Notes: generated from the letters alone by a model not told the origin. Shown: positions 1-11,819, numbered from the stretch's first letter. The stretch is DNA of 64,000 nucleotides from Atherinomorus stipes (GCA_023101725.1 JALJCO010007085.1:434001-498000); one strand, 5' to 3'. A program made the numbers and translations.

Positions 1-891
1 ATTTGAGAGCTATTCCAAATTCTGTCCTATAAGTCACATGCAGTGTGTGATGCTCATCTGCACTGTAGATACGTGACTAAAACTTGATGTACCCATAATA
101 ATATGTGCAGCAGCCTGTTTTCCAATCAGAGAGTACTTTTAGTACATTTTCAGTTGCACACAGGGAAATCTACAGAAGAGGATTAGGGACACGGACGAAA
201 AAAAATAAAATTCTGAGGAAATCTTTTTCGGAATTTGAAAAAGAAATTCCTAAAAAAAAAATAAAATTTTTTTTTTAAATGTTCTGGGGAAAAGGTCAGA
301 ATTTTGTTTTTTGGAAATTGAAAAAAAAAATTCCTGAGAATTTTATTTAATTATTTATTTATTTGTTTTTAATGTTCTGGAAAAATTTCACAATTCTGGC
401 TTTTTTCTCAGAATTCTGAGATCTAAGTCAGAATTCTGACTTTTTCCCAGACCACTGACATTTTTTACGGGAATATCTTTTTTTTTTTTTTTTTTTTTTC
501 TTTAAATTTCCAAAAAAGTCAGAATTCTGACTTTTTTTCTCAGATTTTTTTTTTTTTTTATTTCCTCAGTGGCCCATATCCTCTTCCAGGTAACACATGG
601 AATTAATCTTTGATTTTTTTTTTCTTATAAGACTTGTTGTAATGAAACAATAACCAACAGTAAAAACAGTTACTGAAAGGAATATTTTCATGCATCGTTA
701 ACCCATAAACTCAAAAGACTACAGTTTTGTATGTTCGTTTTATTATTCAAAACACAAGTTTTGTGTCATGAGTTTTGTCCAGAGACATAAAAGTGCACAT
801 TAATGGCTACATTGTGAAAATATGATGTATGTTATCACAGAATTAGGAGCAGAGCAGGCTGAATCATACAGAAGAGAAAGTTCCCCAGTTG
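1..891. other. 3' flank of lectin copy 1, AT-rich
   Basis: This is the downstream flank of the first lectin gene. Positions about 1-150 and 640-820 are recognisably related to the flanks at 16160-16530, 19740-20040 and 22720-23050, so the flank belongs to the duplicated lectin unit. A TTTATT at about 738-743 gives AATAAA on the minus strand and is a plausible polyadenylation signal, roughly 150 bp past the stop codon. No other gene is seen. Confidence 0.6.
225..575. repeat. T-rich minisatellite with AGAATTCT palindromes
   Basis: Imperfect tandem copies of a unit of roughly 25 bases built on TCAGAATTCTGACTTTTT alternate with long A and T runs, including a T run near 479-500. The core AGAATTCT is palindromic, so neighbouring units can pair with one another. 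It is inserted in the duplicated lectin 3' flank and is absent from the paralogous flanks. Confidence 0.6.
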
Positions 892-1371
892 TTAAGGATA
901 TGGTATACGAGTTGCACACACAGAGTGGTATTCAACAGAACACGGAACATCATTCCATTTTTGCCCAAAATAATTTGTGTGTGCACAGTGCTCCAGTCCA
1001 CTGGTATTAGATGGTTGTTCTTCGTGCCAAATAGTAAAGTCCACTTTAGTACCATCAGACCACATCCAACTGCCCTCTTTGTGGACGTCACTAAGTCCAA
1101 GCCAACTTCGACCCTGAGCATGATCAAAGTTCTTAATCAGATTTTGGACAAAATGGTATTCATCCAAACTGTGAATAGACACTAGGTTGGCTCCTTCTGA
1201 CACACAGTAGAGCTCTGCATCAGCCCAGGTCATCAAGGTAGCGACATACTTGTAGCAGCGGCCATTGAAGCTGTACCAGAACATGGGACAGTCACCACGT
1301 TGTAGCTTCAAATCATCTGAAAGAGAAGCAGTGCCCAGAGCCAGACCAACCAAGAAGAGGAGCGATGTCAT
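892..1371 (-). CDS. Secreted C-type lectin, copy 1 (ladderlectin/nattectin-like)
   Basis: Encodes 159 residues in one exon. Residues 1-16 are a hydrophobic signal peptide, followed by a short linker and one C-type lectin domain from Cys28. Six CTLD cysteines are visible (28, 39, 56, 129, 144, 152), with the WMWSDG core at 102-107 and a WND calcium motif at 139-141. The sugar-specificity triplet is QPS at 119-121 where QPD (galactose type) or EPN (mannose type) is usual, so calcium or sugar binding may be altered. The ATG at 1369-1371 was chosen because it begins the signal peptide; the open frame runs 17 codons further to a non-ATG codon. Family role: secreted calcium-dependent carbohydrate recognition in fish mucosa or serum; the ligand is not known here. 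A sequon is present at Asn122. Confidence 0.88.
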   Translation of the reverse strand: MTSLLFLVGLALGTASLSDDLKLQRGDCPMFWYSFNGRCYKYVATLMTWADAELYCVSEGANLVSIHSLDEYHFVQNLIKNFDHAQGRSWLGLSDVHKEGSWMWSDGTKVDFTIWHEEQPSNTSGLEHCAHTNYFGQKWNDVPCSVEYHSVCATRIPYP

Positions 1372-1451
1372 GGTGGTTTGAGAATCTTTGACTCCAAGTA
1401 GTACTGCTGGATGTTTCAACAACCTCGAGAAGACTGTAAACAGTCCGGTCT

Positions 1452-1482
1452 CTTTTATAACCAGAGTGAGTGTTTACATTGG
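1452..1482 (-). promoter_or_regulatory. TATA and CCAAT boxes, lectin copy 1
   Basis: TATAAAAG reads on the minus strand from 1459 to 1452, about 80 bp before the ATG, and CCAAT reads from 1482 to 1478. Spacing between the two boxes (about 19 bp) is shorter than the 37-39 bp seen in copies 2, 4, 5, 6 and 7. Confidence 0.6.
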
Positions 1483-2260
1483 CTGTGTCATCTGTGGTTT
1501 GGGCACCTGGAAAAATTCACAACTGCCTATTTGTAGTAACACAAGAGCACTATTCCTAAAATGTTTCACAAAACATATAATTGAGAAATTTGCAGTGATA
1601 TTAAGACTAGAGTTAAATTCAGTTTTGAATAAATGACTTCAGCTGTCTGAAGGTTGAAGAAATATGAGGGTGCTGCAAGTTGCTTTGCGGTAATTTTTGT
1701 TAATTTACGAGAGATAAGAATTGAAAACATAACACAGATGAAAATGTATTTATACATGAGCAGTATCCTAGTAGCCTGAAGTCTTCAATTAACACTCCTT
1801 TGTACTGTGAACTATGTGAAAGTTTTTTTTTTTTCCATTATTCAAATTAATTTTAACCTTTTAATCTTCACACAATGAAAAATGCAGTTGAAAAATTTGG
1901 CTGCATTTTTTAAATTTCCTGGGGGAAATGATGATTAGAACCAATTTTTTTTAACAAATGGTTCAAATACTATTTATTAATATGATCATAATAGTTAAAT
2001 GATTAAAAGTTGAATTAAAATTAAAACATATTTACTTTGGCACCACATAGCGGTAGAGGTGACAAGTTTACTTCAACAAATTTCAAAGATTTATTTACAG
2101 AAATGCTCTACAAGCATATCATTAAAGGGTTAAATATGATTTTAAAAAATGCAGCATCAAAAATTTAAAATGATATCTGTATTAATGGACTCCAAATAAC
2201 CTCTGGCAACAGACCAGCTGTCAGCTGTTCTGCTGCTTTCAAGTATTAAAAAAAAAAAAC
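1483..2260. other. 5' flank of lectin copy 1
   Basis: AT-rich, no gene. Positions about 1630-1830 match 23380-23575 (same block of CTTCAGCTGTCT, AGGTTGA and a TGTGAACT-to-poly-T end), showing that the upstream flank was duplicated together with the gene. Confidence 0.5.
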
Positions 2261-2261
2261 T

Positions 2262-2870
2262 AGTCAAGTCAAGTCAGAGTTATTTATAAAGCACATTTAA
2301 AAACAACTTCAGCTGACCAAGGTGCTGTACACAGAAATAATAAAGTAGAGCACAAAATAAATAAAACAGCAAGCAAATAAAATACACATAAAACCGCAGG
2401 ATAAAATTAATACAAAAAAATGACATAATACGCATAAAAGCCAAAAGGAGATGCTTTAGTTGGAGGGAAGCGGGAAAAGATTTTTAAAGTTAAATTCAAC
2501 CTTCAATCAAAGCATCCAAGAAAACCCCCCCCCTGCCCTTTAGTTTGGTTCAAGGAACCGTCAAGAGCAACTGGTTAGATGACCTCACCCGGGATCTGAC
2601 AGGAGTATGGAGCTTCACAACTTCAGAAAGATAAGGTAGTGTCGTGCTGTTAAGATTTTTAAAAACAAGCAATAAAATCTTAAACTGGATCTTAAACTTA
2701 ACAGGCAGCCAGTGAACCGGAATGATGTGCTCATGACGTTTACTTCCTGTCAGAAATATGAGCTGCCGAGTTGTGAACAGTCTGTAAATGACAGAGCAAC
2801 GATTGTTCAATCCCAAAATAAAGGGAGTTGCAAAAATCAATGCGACACATGATAAAAGCATGAATAGCCC
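2262..2870 (-). mobile_element. LINE fragment (L2/Rex-type reverse transcriptase tail)
   Basis: A minus-strand reading frame at 2550-2861 contains HWLPVKFKIQFKILLLVF, PYLSEVV and a SNQLLLTVP-like end. This is the characteristic C-terminal end of the reverse transcriptase of common fish LINEs. The lower end (2262-2480) is an AT-rich 3' tail containing TTATTTATAAAGCACATTT. It is 5' truncated and has no catalytic RT motifs. Confidence 0.65.
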
Positions 2871-5430
2871 TTTCCAAGTTTTTTTACGGTAGATATGACT
2901 TCACTTTACCCAGAAGCCATTGCTAGATGTGCCACAAAACTAAATAAATCTGCAAAAGAAACTCAATTGGTAAATAAAAAGATGAGTACAAAAAAGAAAG
3001 GACATTGATATGAATAATTCTTGAAAAGTCTGTATAGATTGAGATAATTGCAGTTTCCGTTTTTTAAAATTTGATTGCTTAATTGATAGTTTAAATATCC
3101 TTGATGGTTTTCAATGTTGGTTTTACTTTCTCAGTTTATTCTTATTTTTGCCATTTCTTTCGCATTACACAATTCATAATTACATATTCTTTACAGGTTT
3201 TACGGAGGATTCTCGTTGTTTTCTTTTTGTGAGTGTAAATATTGCTGGATTCTGTGCAAATTCAAATTTCAGTAGTTTTTCTTTTTTGTCTTTATTTTGT
3301 TTGTTAAATTTCAGTTTGCTCTAAATTTCTATCTGAAAAATTCTAATCAAAATGAGCTTATAGTTGGTCAATTAATAAATCCATAGGCTTGGCATATTAT
3401 TTTTTGCCTATTTTTTAATAAAACTAGAATCAAAGCAGAATCCAGAATGAAAGTTTACATAAACAGACATTGGATTGTTTGCTTTCTTTGTTACTGTTCA
3501 TCCCATTGAGTTCAAAAATACATGATTACACACAAAAGGGGGGAAAAACCGGCCTCACAGTCTTGATTAAACCATCTTGATCCTGCTCAGGGATACGCTT
3601 GGATTGGATTGTGTTAGCAAAATCACAAGTTCCTTCAGTGTTTCTTCAGCATTCATGGTCATTTAACTTTCACACAATCATTTCATTTGGCTGTTTTATT
3701 ACTTTTACACCCTATTCATAAAATGTAAAATGTTTAGACAAATATCACCCTCATGGATGCTATAATCAAGAACACGGTGTTGTATTGTATCATATAGAAC
3801 AATTAAATAAATGACATTCTGCATTGTCTTGCACTTGGCCATTTGACATTTAGCAAGATAAATGTGACTTTACTTACTGACTTACTCACTTTACTTCCTT
3901 TATTTACTGAATAAATTTGATTGTCTGTACTTGAGGTGGGACCTGGAAGGAAAAGGGCCATTAAATTAAAGGGGTGGCCTGACTGCAACACAATTTTATT
4001 CCCCTTTCATTATCTTATAAGTTTCTGGTGTTTATGTTTATATTTGTAGTTTCAGTTGGATCTGCCAAAGCAGTGTGTGGTCAGGGCAAAAAAAAAAAAA
4101 AAGAAACTTCTGCCTATTATGTTTTGTGTCCAGCAGAGGACAGCAGGTGAATGTGTCTGATGGCTCTTGTCTCTGACCTTCACTACCACACACAACAGTG
4201 AAAAAGTACAAACAGGGTGCTGTTTTGTTGCTCTGAGGAAGGAAAATTTAGGATTTAGTGTCATCTCATGGTAAATATGTAGACCACTACCATATCTCTG
4301 ATTTCACCTTTAACTTAGACCTGAGCTGAGCATAAACTTCTGTTCTCTGGCAGTGGTGACACGTTGCTGTCCCCATACATGTAGCTGAGACCTTTGGGTT
4401 TTCCACTGTTGGTGTAACAATAAATAGCTAAATAAATAAATAAAAGTTTGACAGTCTGATGTAAAAAAAACTAATTTACTCATTAAAAACACTGAACAAA
4501 GTTGGAACTTACTATTTTTTTTTAAATGTATTGTAAGAGTGACCTAAATGAATAATCTCTGTGAGAAAATAAATTTTATTCCATTTTTGTAATGTTCTGA
4601 GTAATATGAACCACTGAGAAAAGCAAAGACAAGGAAATTAATAGACATTGTTAAAACATGCATATAGAGATAAGATGAATCCTTCTGTGTCTCCTGTGTC
4701 ATGCTTACTTTCAAAAGGGTTTTTTAGGTTGTGGATGAACTTTTACGGGATTCAAAAATAATGTCAAACTAAGAAATAATATGGAGATCTTTTTTTGTTT
4801 TTGATAGTAATGTGATATATAAATCATTTTCAGTGTCTAACATAAAATTGCAAATCCTAACTCTGTGCAGGCAGAGTTTGTATTACTCAGCTGTTACACA
4901 CTGATTGTGATTTGCATTTAATAAAACTATCGACTGAAAACCATCCACAAACATGTCCAAGCTGCTTCATGTATTTCAGAGTAAAACAGATTACAGATGC
5001 TGGTCTCAAATTTAAGCATCAGACTGTACGATGCTCTTTACTTTTGCACTGTTTGAGTAAAGTGAAGTGTGGGAAATATTGGTAGACGTACAACAATTTT
5101 GATTGCAGGTCTAACAGTTTGGTACTGTTGTTCATGAAACCTTGCAAGCTGACTTGTTCAGCATAGACCTCCACATCTGCAGCCTCAAGGATGTAAAACA
5201 CCTCTGCTGCTGTGGAGATGAGTTTACGCACCTGTGTTTAGAGTCAGAGAAGCATATGCAGGGCAAGGGCACGCTTTTACACTTTCATTTGCCAAACAGG
5301 AGTTATTCATCCAATTCGTACGTTTGACTATTTATTAAGAAAATAACAATGCATGTTACAACCAAAAGCAATTTATCTGCGCATCAAAAAGTCTAGATCA
5401 GCACTTTATCACTCAAAAATGGAAAGCTCC
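2871..5430. other. Intergenic, AT-rich, no gene seen
   Basis: Both strands were read without finding a coding exon, RNA gene or clear transposon end. Short open frames here lack family resemblance. An A run lies at about 4088-4101. Confidence 0.4.
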
Positions 5431-5433
5431 AAA

Positions 5434-5605
5434 ATGATGTTCTTCCTCCTTTCTGGCGCTCAGGACCAGGTGTCCCCTAACGCCTTGGCAGGAGTTAGAC
5501 CCACAGAGTGATGGTTGTCCACAGTTCTGTCACAGCTTTAGCCGCTGTTACAAGTTTGTTGTCATCTTGATGTCCTGGACTGATGCAGGACTCCTCTGTG
5601 TTTAA
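5434..5605 (+). pseudogene. Plus-strand C-type lectin relic
   Basis: From 5513 the plus strand reads GCPQFCHSFSRCYKFVV and then MSWTDAG, followed by a stop at 5603-5605. This matches the first part of the lectin domain of the array (CP..., RCYKY, TWADAE, C). An ATGATG with hydrophobic codons at 5434 looks like the signal peptide start but is out of frame with the CTLD part. Everything after the first third of the CTLD is missing, and a MITE begins three bases after the stop. It is the only lectin sequence in the window on the plus strand. Confidence 0.72.
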
Positions 5606-5607
5606 AG

Positions 5608-6136
5608 TACCGTATTTTCCAGACTATAAGTTGCGCTTTTTTTCATCGTTTCACTGTTCCTGTGACTTATAGTCCAGTGTGACTTATATATCAAAGCATA
5701 TACAATTTAGCATATTTTTAAGTGTTAATTCATATTGACTGACATGAGCCAAGGAGTAAACATAACCGTCTAATGCCACAAGAGGGCGCTCTACGCTTGT
5801 GACGACTATATTCAGCTTTGAGGGCAGAGATTCCAAAACAGCCTTATCTCAGCTGGGGGGTTTCATTTTGAACATTTGATTGTATAGCCTGTGTGGTGGA
5901 ACAAATCGTCCAAAACTATGTTTGTCCTTGAGTGATTGGGAAAGTTTTAGCAGGAACAATTAAAAAACGAAAAGTCCTAAAATCACCTTATTTTAAATTA
6001 ATTCGGTCCAGTGAGACTTATATGTTTTTTTTTTGTTGTTTTTTTTAGACTTATATGATTTTATCCTCTTCATGATGCATTTTCTGACTGATGCGACTTA
6101 TACTCCGGAGCGACTTATAGTCCAGAAAATACAGTA
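5608..6136. mobile_element. MITE with long terminal inverted repeats
   Basis: The left end, TACCGTATTTTCCAGACTAT, and the right end, which reads outward from 6136 as TACTGTATTTTCTGGACTAT, are near-perfect inverted repeats. Internal copies of the GACTTATA motif follow at both ends. Flanking TA could be the target duplication. It has no coding capacity. This end sequence is a widely repeated vertebrate MITE type. Confidence 0.8.
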
Positions 6137-6812
6137 ATATCGTTTTAAAGCACAAAAGAATATTTTATTAAGATAGTTCCAGTTAAAATTTATATTTACT
6201 GTAAATAATTCAAAGTTGCTTTTGTTTTATCTCACCTGAGTTGCCTAGTTGCTGCCTCAGCAGTATCCTATCAAACAGGGAAATGTGATAAACACTGCAG
6301 CATTTCCAGTTTATCTCCACCTGTTGGAGTTCCCTGAACCACCCAACCTTTCTCTCTGAAGCAAAGCCAAACCATACTGACCCCCACCCCCCAAAAACAA
6401 GGCTATGATATATTTAGTTTTTCAGGTGATTAAATCTATAACTCATAGAAAAACTACTTTTGCTTGTTTGGTTTGTTCAAGAGTTTTACATAAATTTGTC
6501 AACCAAGTTTCAGAAATGACCATATTTTCTTCTTGTTTAAATATTCTGAAGGTATTTAGCTCTACAGATGAGCAGCACATTTCATTTTCTCATGACTGTT
6601 AACAGTACAATAAATGATGTCATTTGCACATCAAGCACCGTAAAAGAACAAGATGTTTAAAAGGCGAGATATTTTCTTTGTTGATGTCCAACATTTATGA
6701 ATACAAAGGATAGTGAAATGTTTTATGCAGAAGCACAAAAAAAATCTTTATTTCTGAGATTGTGTATAGTTACAGAATATCAGGTGACCAGTTCAGTTTA
6801 AACCAGACATAT
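6137..6812. other. 3' flank of lectin copy 2
   Basis: No gene. AATAAA on the minus strand at 6747-6752, about 60 bp past the stop of lectin copy 2, is a good polyadenylation signal candidate. Confidence 0.5.
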
Positions 6813-7307
6813 TTATCTTTTCTGACAAGGACAGCCTATGCGGGTTGCACAAACAAAGGAACGAGGTGTTGAACATAAGCAATCGTTCCATTTCAGTTCA
6901 AAATAATTGGTGTGTGCACAGTGTTCATATTCTCTATAGTTGTCTGGCTGTCCTTCTCTCCAGTTTGAAAAGTCCACGGTGGAACCATCAGACCACATCC
7001 ATGTACCTTCTCGGTGGGCATCACTCATTCCAATCCAAGTGTATCCCTGAGCAGGATCAAAGTTATTGATCAGGGATGTGACAAAATTGTCTTCATCCAG
7101 ACTGTGAATGGAGACCAGGTTGGTTCCTTCTGACTGGCAGTAGAGCTCTGCATCAGTCCAGCTCATGTGTGTGGCGATGTATTTGTAGCAGCGGCCTTTG
7201 AAGCTGTACCAGAATGCAGGACAGTGGCCACGCTGCAGCTTCACCTCCTGCTCATTAGATGAAGACGCAGCAACCAGAACCAGACCCAACAAGGAACAGA
7301 ACAGCAT
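6813..7307 (-). CDS. Secreted C-type lectin, copy 2, QPD (galactose-type motif)
   Basis: 164 residues in a single exon with a signal peptide (MLFCSLLGLVLVAASS) and one CTLD. The domain shows HCPAFWYSF, RCYKY, WIGMSD, WMWSDG, GQPDN and KWNDCLC. QPD with WND is the canonical galactose-type calcium/sugar site, so galactose or lactose binding is the best guess. Two extra cysteines near the C-terminus (WNDCLC and IGCPC) set it apart from the neighbours. The start is the ATG at 7305-7307; the codon before it is GTG, and the open frame upstream begins at a GTG. Copy 5 (16578-16928) and its promoter are a recent duplicate of this gene. Confidence 0.9.
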   Translation of the reverse strand: MLFCSLLGLVLVAASSSNEQEVKLQRGHCPAFWYSFKGRCYKYIATHMSWTDAELYCQSEGTNLVSIHSLDEDNFVTSLINNFDPAQGYTWIGMSDAHREGTWMWSDGSTVDFSNWREGQPDNYREYEHCAHTNYFELKWNDCLCSTPRSFVCATRIGCPCQKR

Positions 7308-7405
7308 CACGGTGGTGAGAGAGTTTCTCTCCAAGTCTTTTGAGGACAGAATGTTCACCGCTGGATGTTATCAGCATTCACCCAGAAACAGCTGAAAGAC
7401 CACCT

Positions 7406-7455
7406 TCTTTTATGCCCATTAGAGAAGGAGTGAGAACTGGTCACCATATCATTGG
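7406..7455 (-). promoter_or_regulatory. TATA-like and CCAAT boxes, lectin copy 2
   Basis: ATAAAAG reads at 7412-7406, about 100 bp before the ATG, and CCAAT at 7455-7451, 39 bp further up. The same arrangement is kept in copies 4, 5, 6 and 7. Confidence 0.6.
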
Positions 7456-7677
7456 TTAGTGCATCTGGCACTAAATACACACTATCTATAAGGATAGGCA
7501 CCATTTACAGGTTTTCACCACAAGCTCAACATACAGTTGTCAAGTGCAGCTTGAGAAAAAAAAGTCTGTTTTCATTAATTTAATGAGGAAGATATAAGAT
7601 ATGACTTTTTAGTCAACATTGTTTTATCAGAATTATTATTACCAGTGCATTAAACATAGGCATATAGGTACTTACAC

Positions 7678-9917
7678 ATTGACAATATTCAAACTCAGTA
7701 ACTTCAGCTTGGGGCTCCCCCTAGTGGCGTCCTTTCACTGTCGTAAAGTTCATACCCCCTACACCCCCACAGCACACAGACGGCTTCTCTACTGTCTTTC
7801 CTCTATTTTGATCCCTGGATATATTTCCAAAGAGTAGCTATAGATACCAAGAGGTGACACTCAGCTGTGTTTTTGGAAACACGTGTCCGCCATTTTGGAC
7901 TGAAACAGACGTCATTCTGGATACATGGATATGAGTGGACAAGTTTGTATTCGCAGCAGATGTTTTTTTTTGTTGTTTTGTTTTTTATTCTCAATAATAG
8001 TTGTAAGAGACATTTGATTGATCTTAGATTGTTATATTTTTAAGTTGAACAAGAACCCCTGCTGGTCTTTTGTTTATATAGTCCTCATGTAGATGTGAAG
8101 CTGTTGAAGGGTCACTGGGCTTACCTGATTGCAATAGGTAAGTGGAGAAAATAACTTCTTTGAAGTGGTGGATTAGTGCACCTTGTAGACGCCAGCAGGC
8201 ATTATAAAATTTCAATTGCGTTGCATTGAATTAAATGTTTTATGTTTCAAGTGTTAAACTGTGCCTTGGATTACTCATTTGATTTGTTTCTGAATAAAAA
8301 GATGATCGGGGGGAAACATTGAATCGCTCCGTAAACACTTTGTTGAGTCCCACAGGGATTCCAAAAAGCATTTATTGAGGTAAAAAAGTTACTGAGTTCT
8401 CCTTTAAGTAGGCTATTAAGTATTATACAGCATTAATGGCCTGAACACATTCACCGGTTAGTTTTTACAGTTATATAAATGAGCAAAATAAGCTCTAAAC
8501 TGCCCTTCTACTGTCTTTAAGACCAAACAATCTAAATTAATAGTTTTTTCTGTGACTATTGAAATTCAGTTCATGTTACTTTGACTAAAGTAAAAATGTG
8601 TATATAATAGATCAAAACTTTTAACTTCTGCTGCCTCTTGGCCAGGACTCTCTTGAAAATGAGGTTTTAAATCTAAGTTTGACTTTTTCCTGGTTTAATA
8701 AAGGTTACATTTTAAAAATGAATAAAAGAAATCTAATGTATAAAAAGGGCATTACAATTCTTTGTATAAAATGAATATAAAAGAAGGACTAATGCCAACT
8801 TCAAGCTGCAACTTCAACACAAGACACATCCTGTCTCTCTGAGTCTGTACTTGGTCCATGTTTTCCTCAGTTTCTCATCAGTCGCACTGCTCAGATATTC
8901 TGCCACTGTGTAATGTCTGTTCAGATCCAGATAACACTGCAGTTTGCTTTGTGTTTTTGTGATAGATGTCCAATGGTTAATTTAATGTTCTTTATGTTTT
9001 TCTATAATTTGATGGGTCCAGATTATGTGAGGGCTGTTCTGAGGTCTGCTGTTAGAAGGGCTGAGCCTCAGGACTTGCTGAGGACTAGCTGGCTCTTTTC
9101 CATGTTTTCCTCTTGGCATTGCAGAGCTTCATAGTGGTAGGGACTGAGGTCACTTGCTTTAAAGTGTTTATAAGACTGGCCTAGCTCAGCTCAGCATCCA
9201 TTGTTGGGGGTGTTCCTGCACTCTTATGCTCTTCAAAATATCAGTTTGCAGGGTTTTCTATGGGGTTTTTGTCCCATTTTTCACAATCTTGGTTTGCAAG
9301 AAGACCCCGTACCTCACACCCACCTTGTTGATTTGAAGATTTTGAGCCACTGATTATCTTGTGACAGTGTGACTGAAATATACCGTATCAGGCAGCAAGT
9401 GAAGACTGTATGTGAAATATGTCCAACTTTCATTCAACCAACTTTCAATGATGACTCGAGCTTTGGGTGATAACATTTTACACCTGCAGCTCCAAATAAA
9501 GACAAAATGTGCAGCTTGATTTTGATAAAAATGAGCATTTGAATAATCCAGTCATGAAAATGGTCTTTATCATATTTATTTACAATACTTTCAGTGTTAT
9601 CATTTACATTGTTGCAGCTTTTTAAAGAATAAGTGATGATATACATGTTTTAGCTGATTTGTCATATCTGATATGAACTGAATACAAAATTATTATAGTG
9701 GAAGATTTTGATGATCTTGAAAACACATAGCTTTCAATACAATCTCTGTACATTTACACATGAGAAACCATCCTTTCTAAACACATTTGACAGTTTGAAA
9801 TATAAGATATGTTTTAGTTTTTGCTTTCCCCAATTCACAATAATAATAATAATAATAATAAAAGTTCAAATCAACACATGCAAAGCCAGTGAGTAAAGTC
9901 AATAACTTTCTCTGCAA
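7678..9917. other. Intergenic between lectin copies 2 and 3
   Basis: No coding exon or RNA gene seen. An (AAT)n microsatellite lies at about 9838-9862. Candidate AATAAA for copy 3 is at 9575-9580 on the minus strand. Confidence 0.4.
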
Positions 9918-10406
9918 CTACACACAAGCTGCACGAGATGCACAAACAAAAGAGTATTTTTCTGAACAGTTTACGTCATTCCATTTCTTAGATGTACTCC
10001 AGTTGGTGTGTACACACTTTTCATTTCCTCCAGAGTTGTTTGGCTCTCCCCTGTTCCAAAATGTGAAGCCAACTTTGGACCCATCAGACCAGAACCATGC
10101 TCTTTCTTTCTGAGCATCAGTGAGTCCAATCCAGTTAACTCCCTGAGCAGGATCAAAGTTGCTGATCAGCGTTTTGACAAAATTCTCTTCTTCCTGACTG
10201 TGGATGGACACCAGGTTGGCTGTATGTGACAGACAGTGGAGCTCTGCATCAGCCCAGGTCATCAAGGTGGCGACATACTTGTAGCAGCGGTCGTTGAAGC
10301 GGTACCAGAACATGGGACAGCCGCCACGCACAAGCTTCACTTGTTGTTTACTGGATGGAGACTCAGCACCCAGAGCCAAACCAAACAGGAAGAACAACAA
10401 CAACAT
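9918..10406 (-). CDS. Secreted C-type lectin, copy 3, EPN (mannose-type motif)
   Basis: 162 residues in one exon: signal peptide MLLLFFLFGLALGAES, a short charged linker, then one CTLD with GCPMFWYRF, RCYKYVA, TWADAE, NWIGLTD, WFWSDG, GEPNN and KWNDVNC. EPN plus WND is the mannose-type calcium/sugar motif. Three N-glycosylation sequons are visible in the last third (NNS, NWS, NCS). The WMW core of its neighbours is WFW here. ATG at 10404-10406 starts the signal peptide directly. Confidence 0.9.
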   Translation of the reverse strand: MLLLFFLFGLALGAESPSSKQQVKLVRGGCPMFWYRFNDRCYKYVATLMTWADAELHCLSHTANLVSIHSQEEENFVKTLISNFDPAQGVNWIGLTDAQKERAWFWSDGSKVGFTFWNRGEPNNSGGNEKCVHTNWSTSKKWNDVNCSEKYSFVCASRAACV

Positions 10407-10503
10407 GATGGAGTTTGAAGTTTGTATAAAAGGAGTTGAAGTTTTGTTTGATTAAATCCTCACGGAGCAATCTTAGAAGTAGAGGCAGATGAAGAACTGC
10501 TCT

Positions 10504-10510
10504 CTTTTAT
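10504..10510 (-). promoter_or_regulatory. TATA-like box, lectin copy 3
   Basis: ATAAAAG reads on the minus strand about 98 bp before the ATG, within a block (CAGAGGGCGT...CCACT...GTGTGAT-like) related to the promoters of copies 4 and 6. No CCAAT box is found at the conserved distance. Confidence 0.5.
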
Positions 10511-11126
10511 GTCCTTCAGAGGGCGTCTCCACTGCTGATGTGATACCACTAGTTTAAAGCACTTGAGAAGACAAACATACTGTATATTTTAAACAATAAG
10601 TTTCATGACTTTAATCTTCCAACTTATTTTTAACTGTAGTTTGCACTTGTATTTGTGAGAAATCAAAAGTTTGTCTTCATGACATTTTATCTAAAACAAA
10701 ATAAACATGTAATTCTGCATTCTGTCAGAAAAAAAAAAAACTTTTAGTAGTGTTTGGTTAAAAATCAACCTGAGTCCAACTAAAAATAAGCAGGTTAACG
10801 AGAAGCAATAAAGATTTGTTATTCATCCAACTAATTTTTTTTCTCTGTAACTAATTTTATTGCATCATAAAAACACTTATCTATCTAGTCCAAATGAGTC
10901 TGTTGTTTATATGTTTATTGGTGTTTTTCTGCACATAATTTAGACAGACATCCATCATGGATGGATGTCTGCATTTATTAGAATTTCACTGTTAAAGAAG
11001 TTTATAAACAGCACCAACGCTGTTTTAATTTCAGTCCTTTATCCTGAAACCTTCAGTCATGAAAACCTGAAACAGCTGCCATCTCTCCATACAGCTGGTT
11101 CCACATGACAGTGTCACTTTCACTTA
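10511..11126. other. 5' flank of lectin copy 3
   Basis: AT-rich and without a gene or recognisable element. Confidence 0.4.
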
Positions 11127-11625
11127 GGCAAGGCAAGTTTATTCGTGTAGCACATTTCATGTACAGAACAATTCAAAATGCTTTACATAAAAAAATATAA
11201 GCAAAAGGGGGGAAAAAAGATTTAAAAATTAGAAGCATGATTCAAAATTAAAAACATTTAAGATTAAAAAGAGAGAATGTAGAGATGTGCGGATTTTAAC
11301 TTTTGAATAAAATCTATGTAAATGCAGCTGAGAACAGGTGGGTCTTCAACCTGGATTTAAATAATCTAAGTGTTTCAGCTGATCTGAGACTTTCTGGGAG
11401 TTTGTTCCAGACATGTGGAGCATAGAAGCTGAACGCAGCTTCTCCATGTCTGGTTCTGACTCTGGGAACTGATAAAAGACCGGATCCAGATAACCTGAGG
11501 GGTCTAGTAAGTCTGCTGTTTGTTGCATTATGTGCTGTTGTGATTAAGAGTGACCAGTAAAGACAAATAACTGTACAAGCGAGTCCTGTGTGTTCTGACC
11601 GACACCCCATAGTGAACATCAAACC
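11127..11625 (-). mobile_element. LINE 3' end (L2/Rex-type)
   Basis: The minus strand encodes LLSVPRVRTRHGEAAFSF, APHVWNKLPESLRSAETL and FKSRLKTHLFS, the stereotyped C-terminus of a fish LINE reverse transcriptase. An AT-rich 3' tail with AAGGCAAGTTTATTCGTGTA lies at about 11130. Truncated at the 5' end; no TSD identified. Confidence 0.75.
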
Positions 11626-11819
11626 TCCTTACCAACGAAAGAAACCAAAGTAAGGATCTCAATGAGTTCTAGAATGTTTTGAAAGTGGATCCGGATCCAG
11701 AGAAAATTCTGGTGACTATGATCCAGAACACACAAAAATAAGGGAGTTGAGCTGGAGGTCTGCACTCTCGGAGTGCTTTTCTAGTTTATGAAATGAAAAC
11801 ATTGTATATGTTGGATGCT

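Noticed and set aside
1372..1422. N-terminal extension of lectin copy 1 by 17 codons
   Set aside because: The first codon is TTG; the ATG at 1371 starts the signal peptide and sits at the expected distance from the TATA box.
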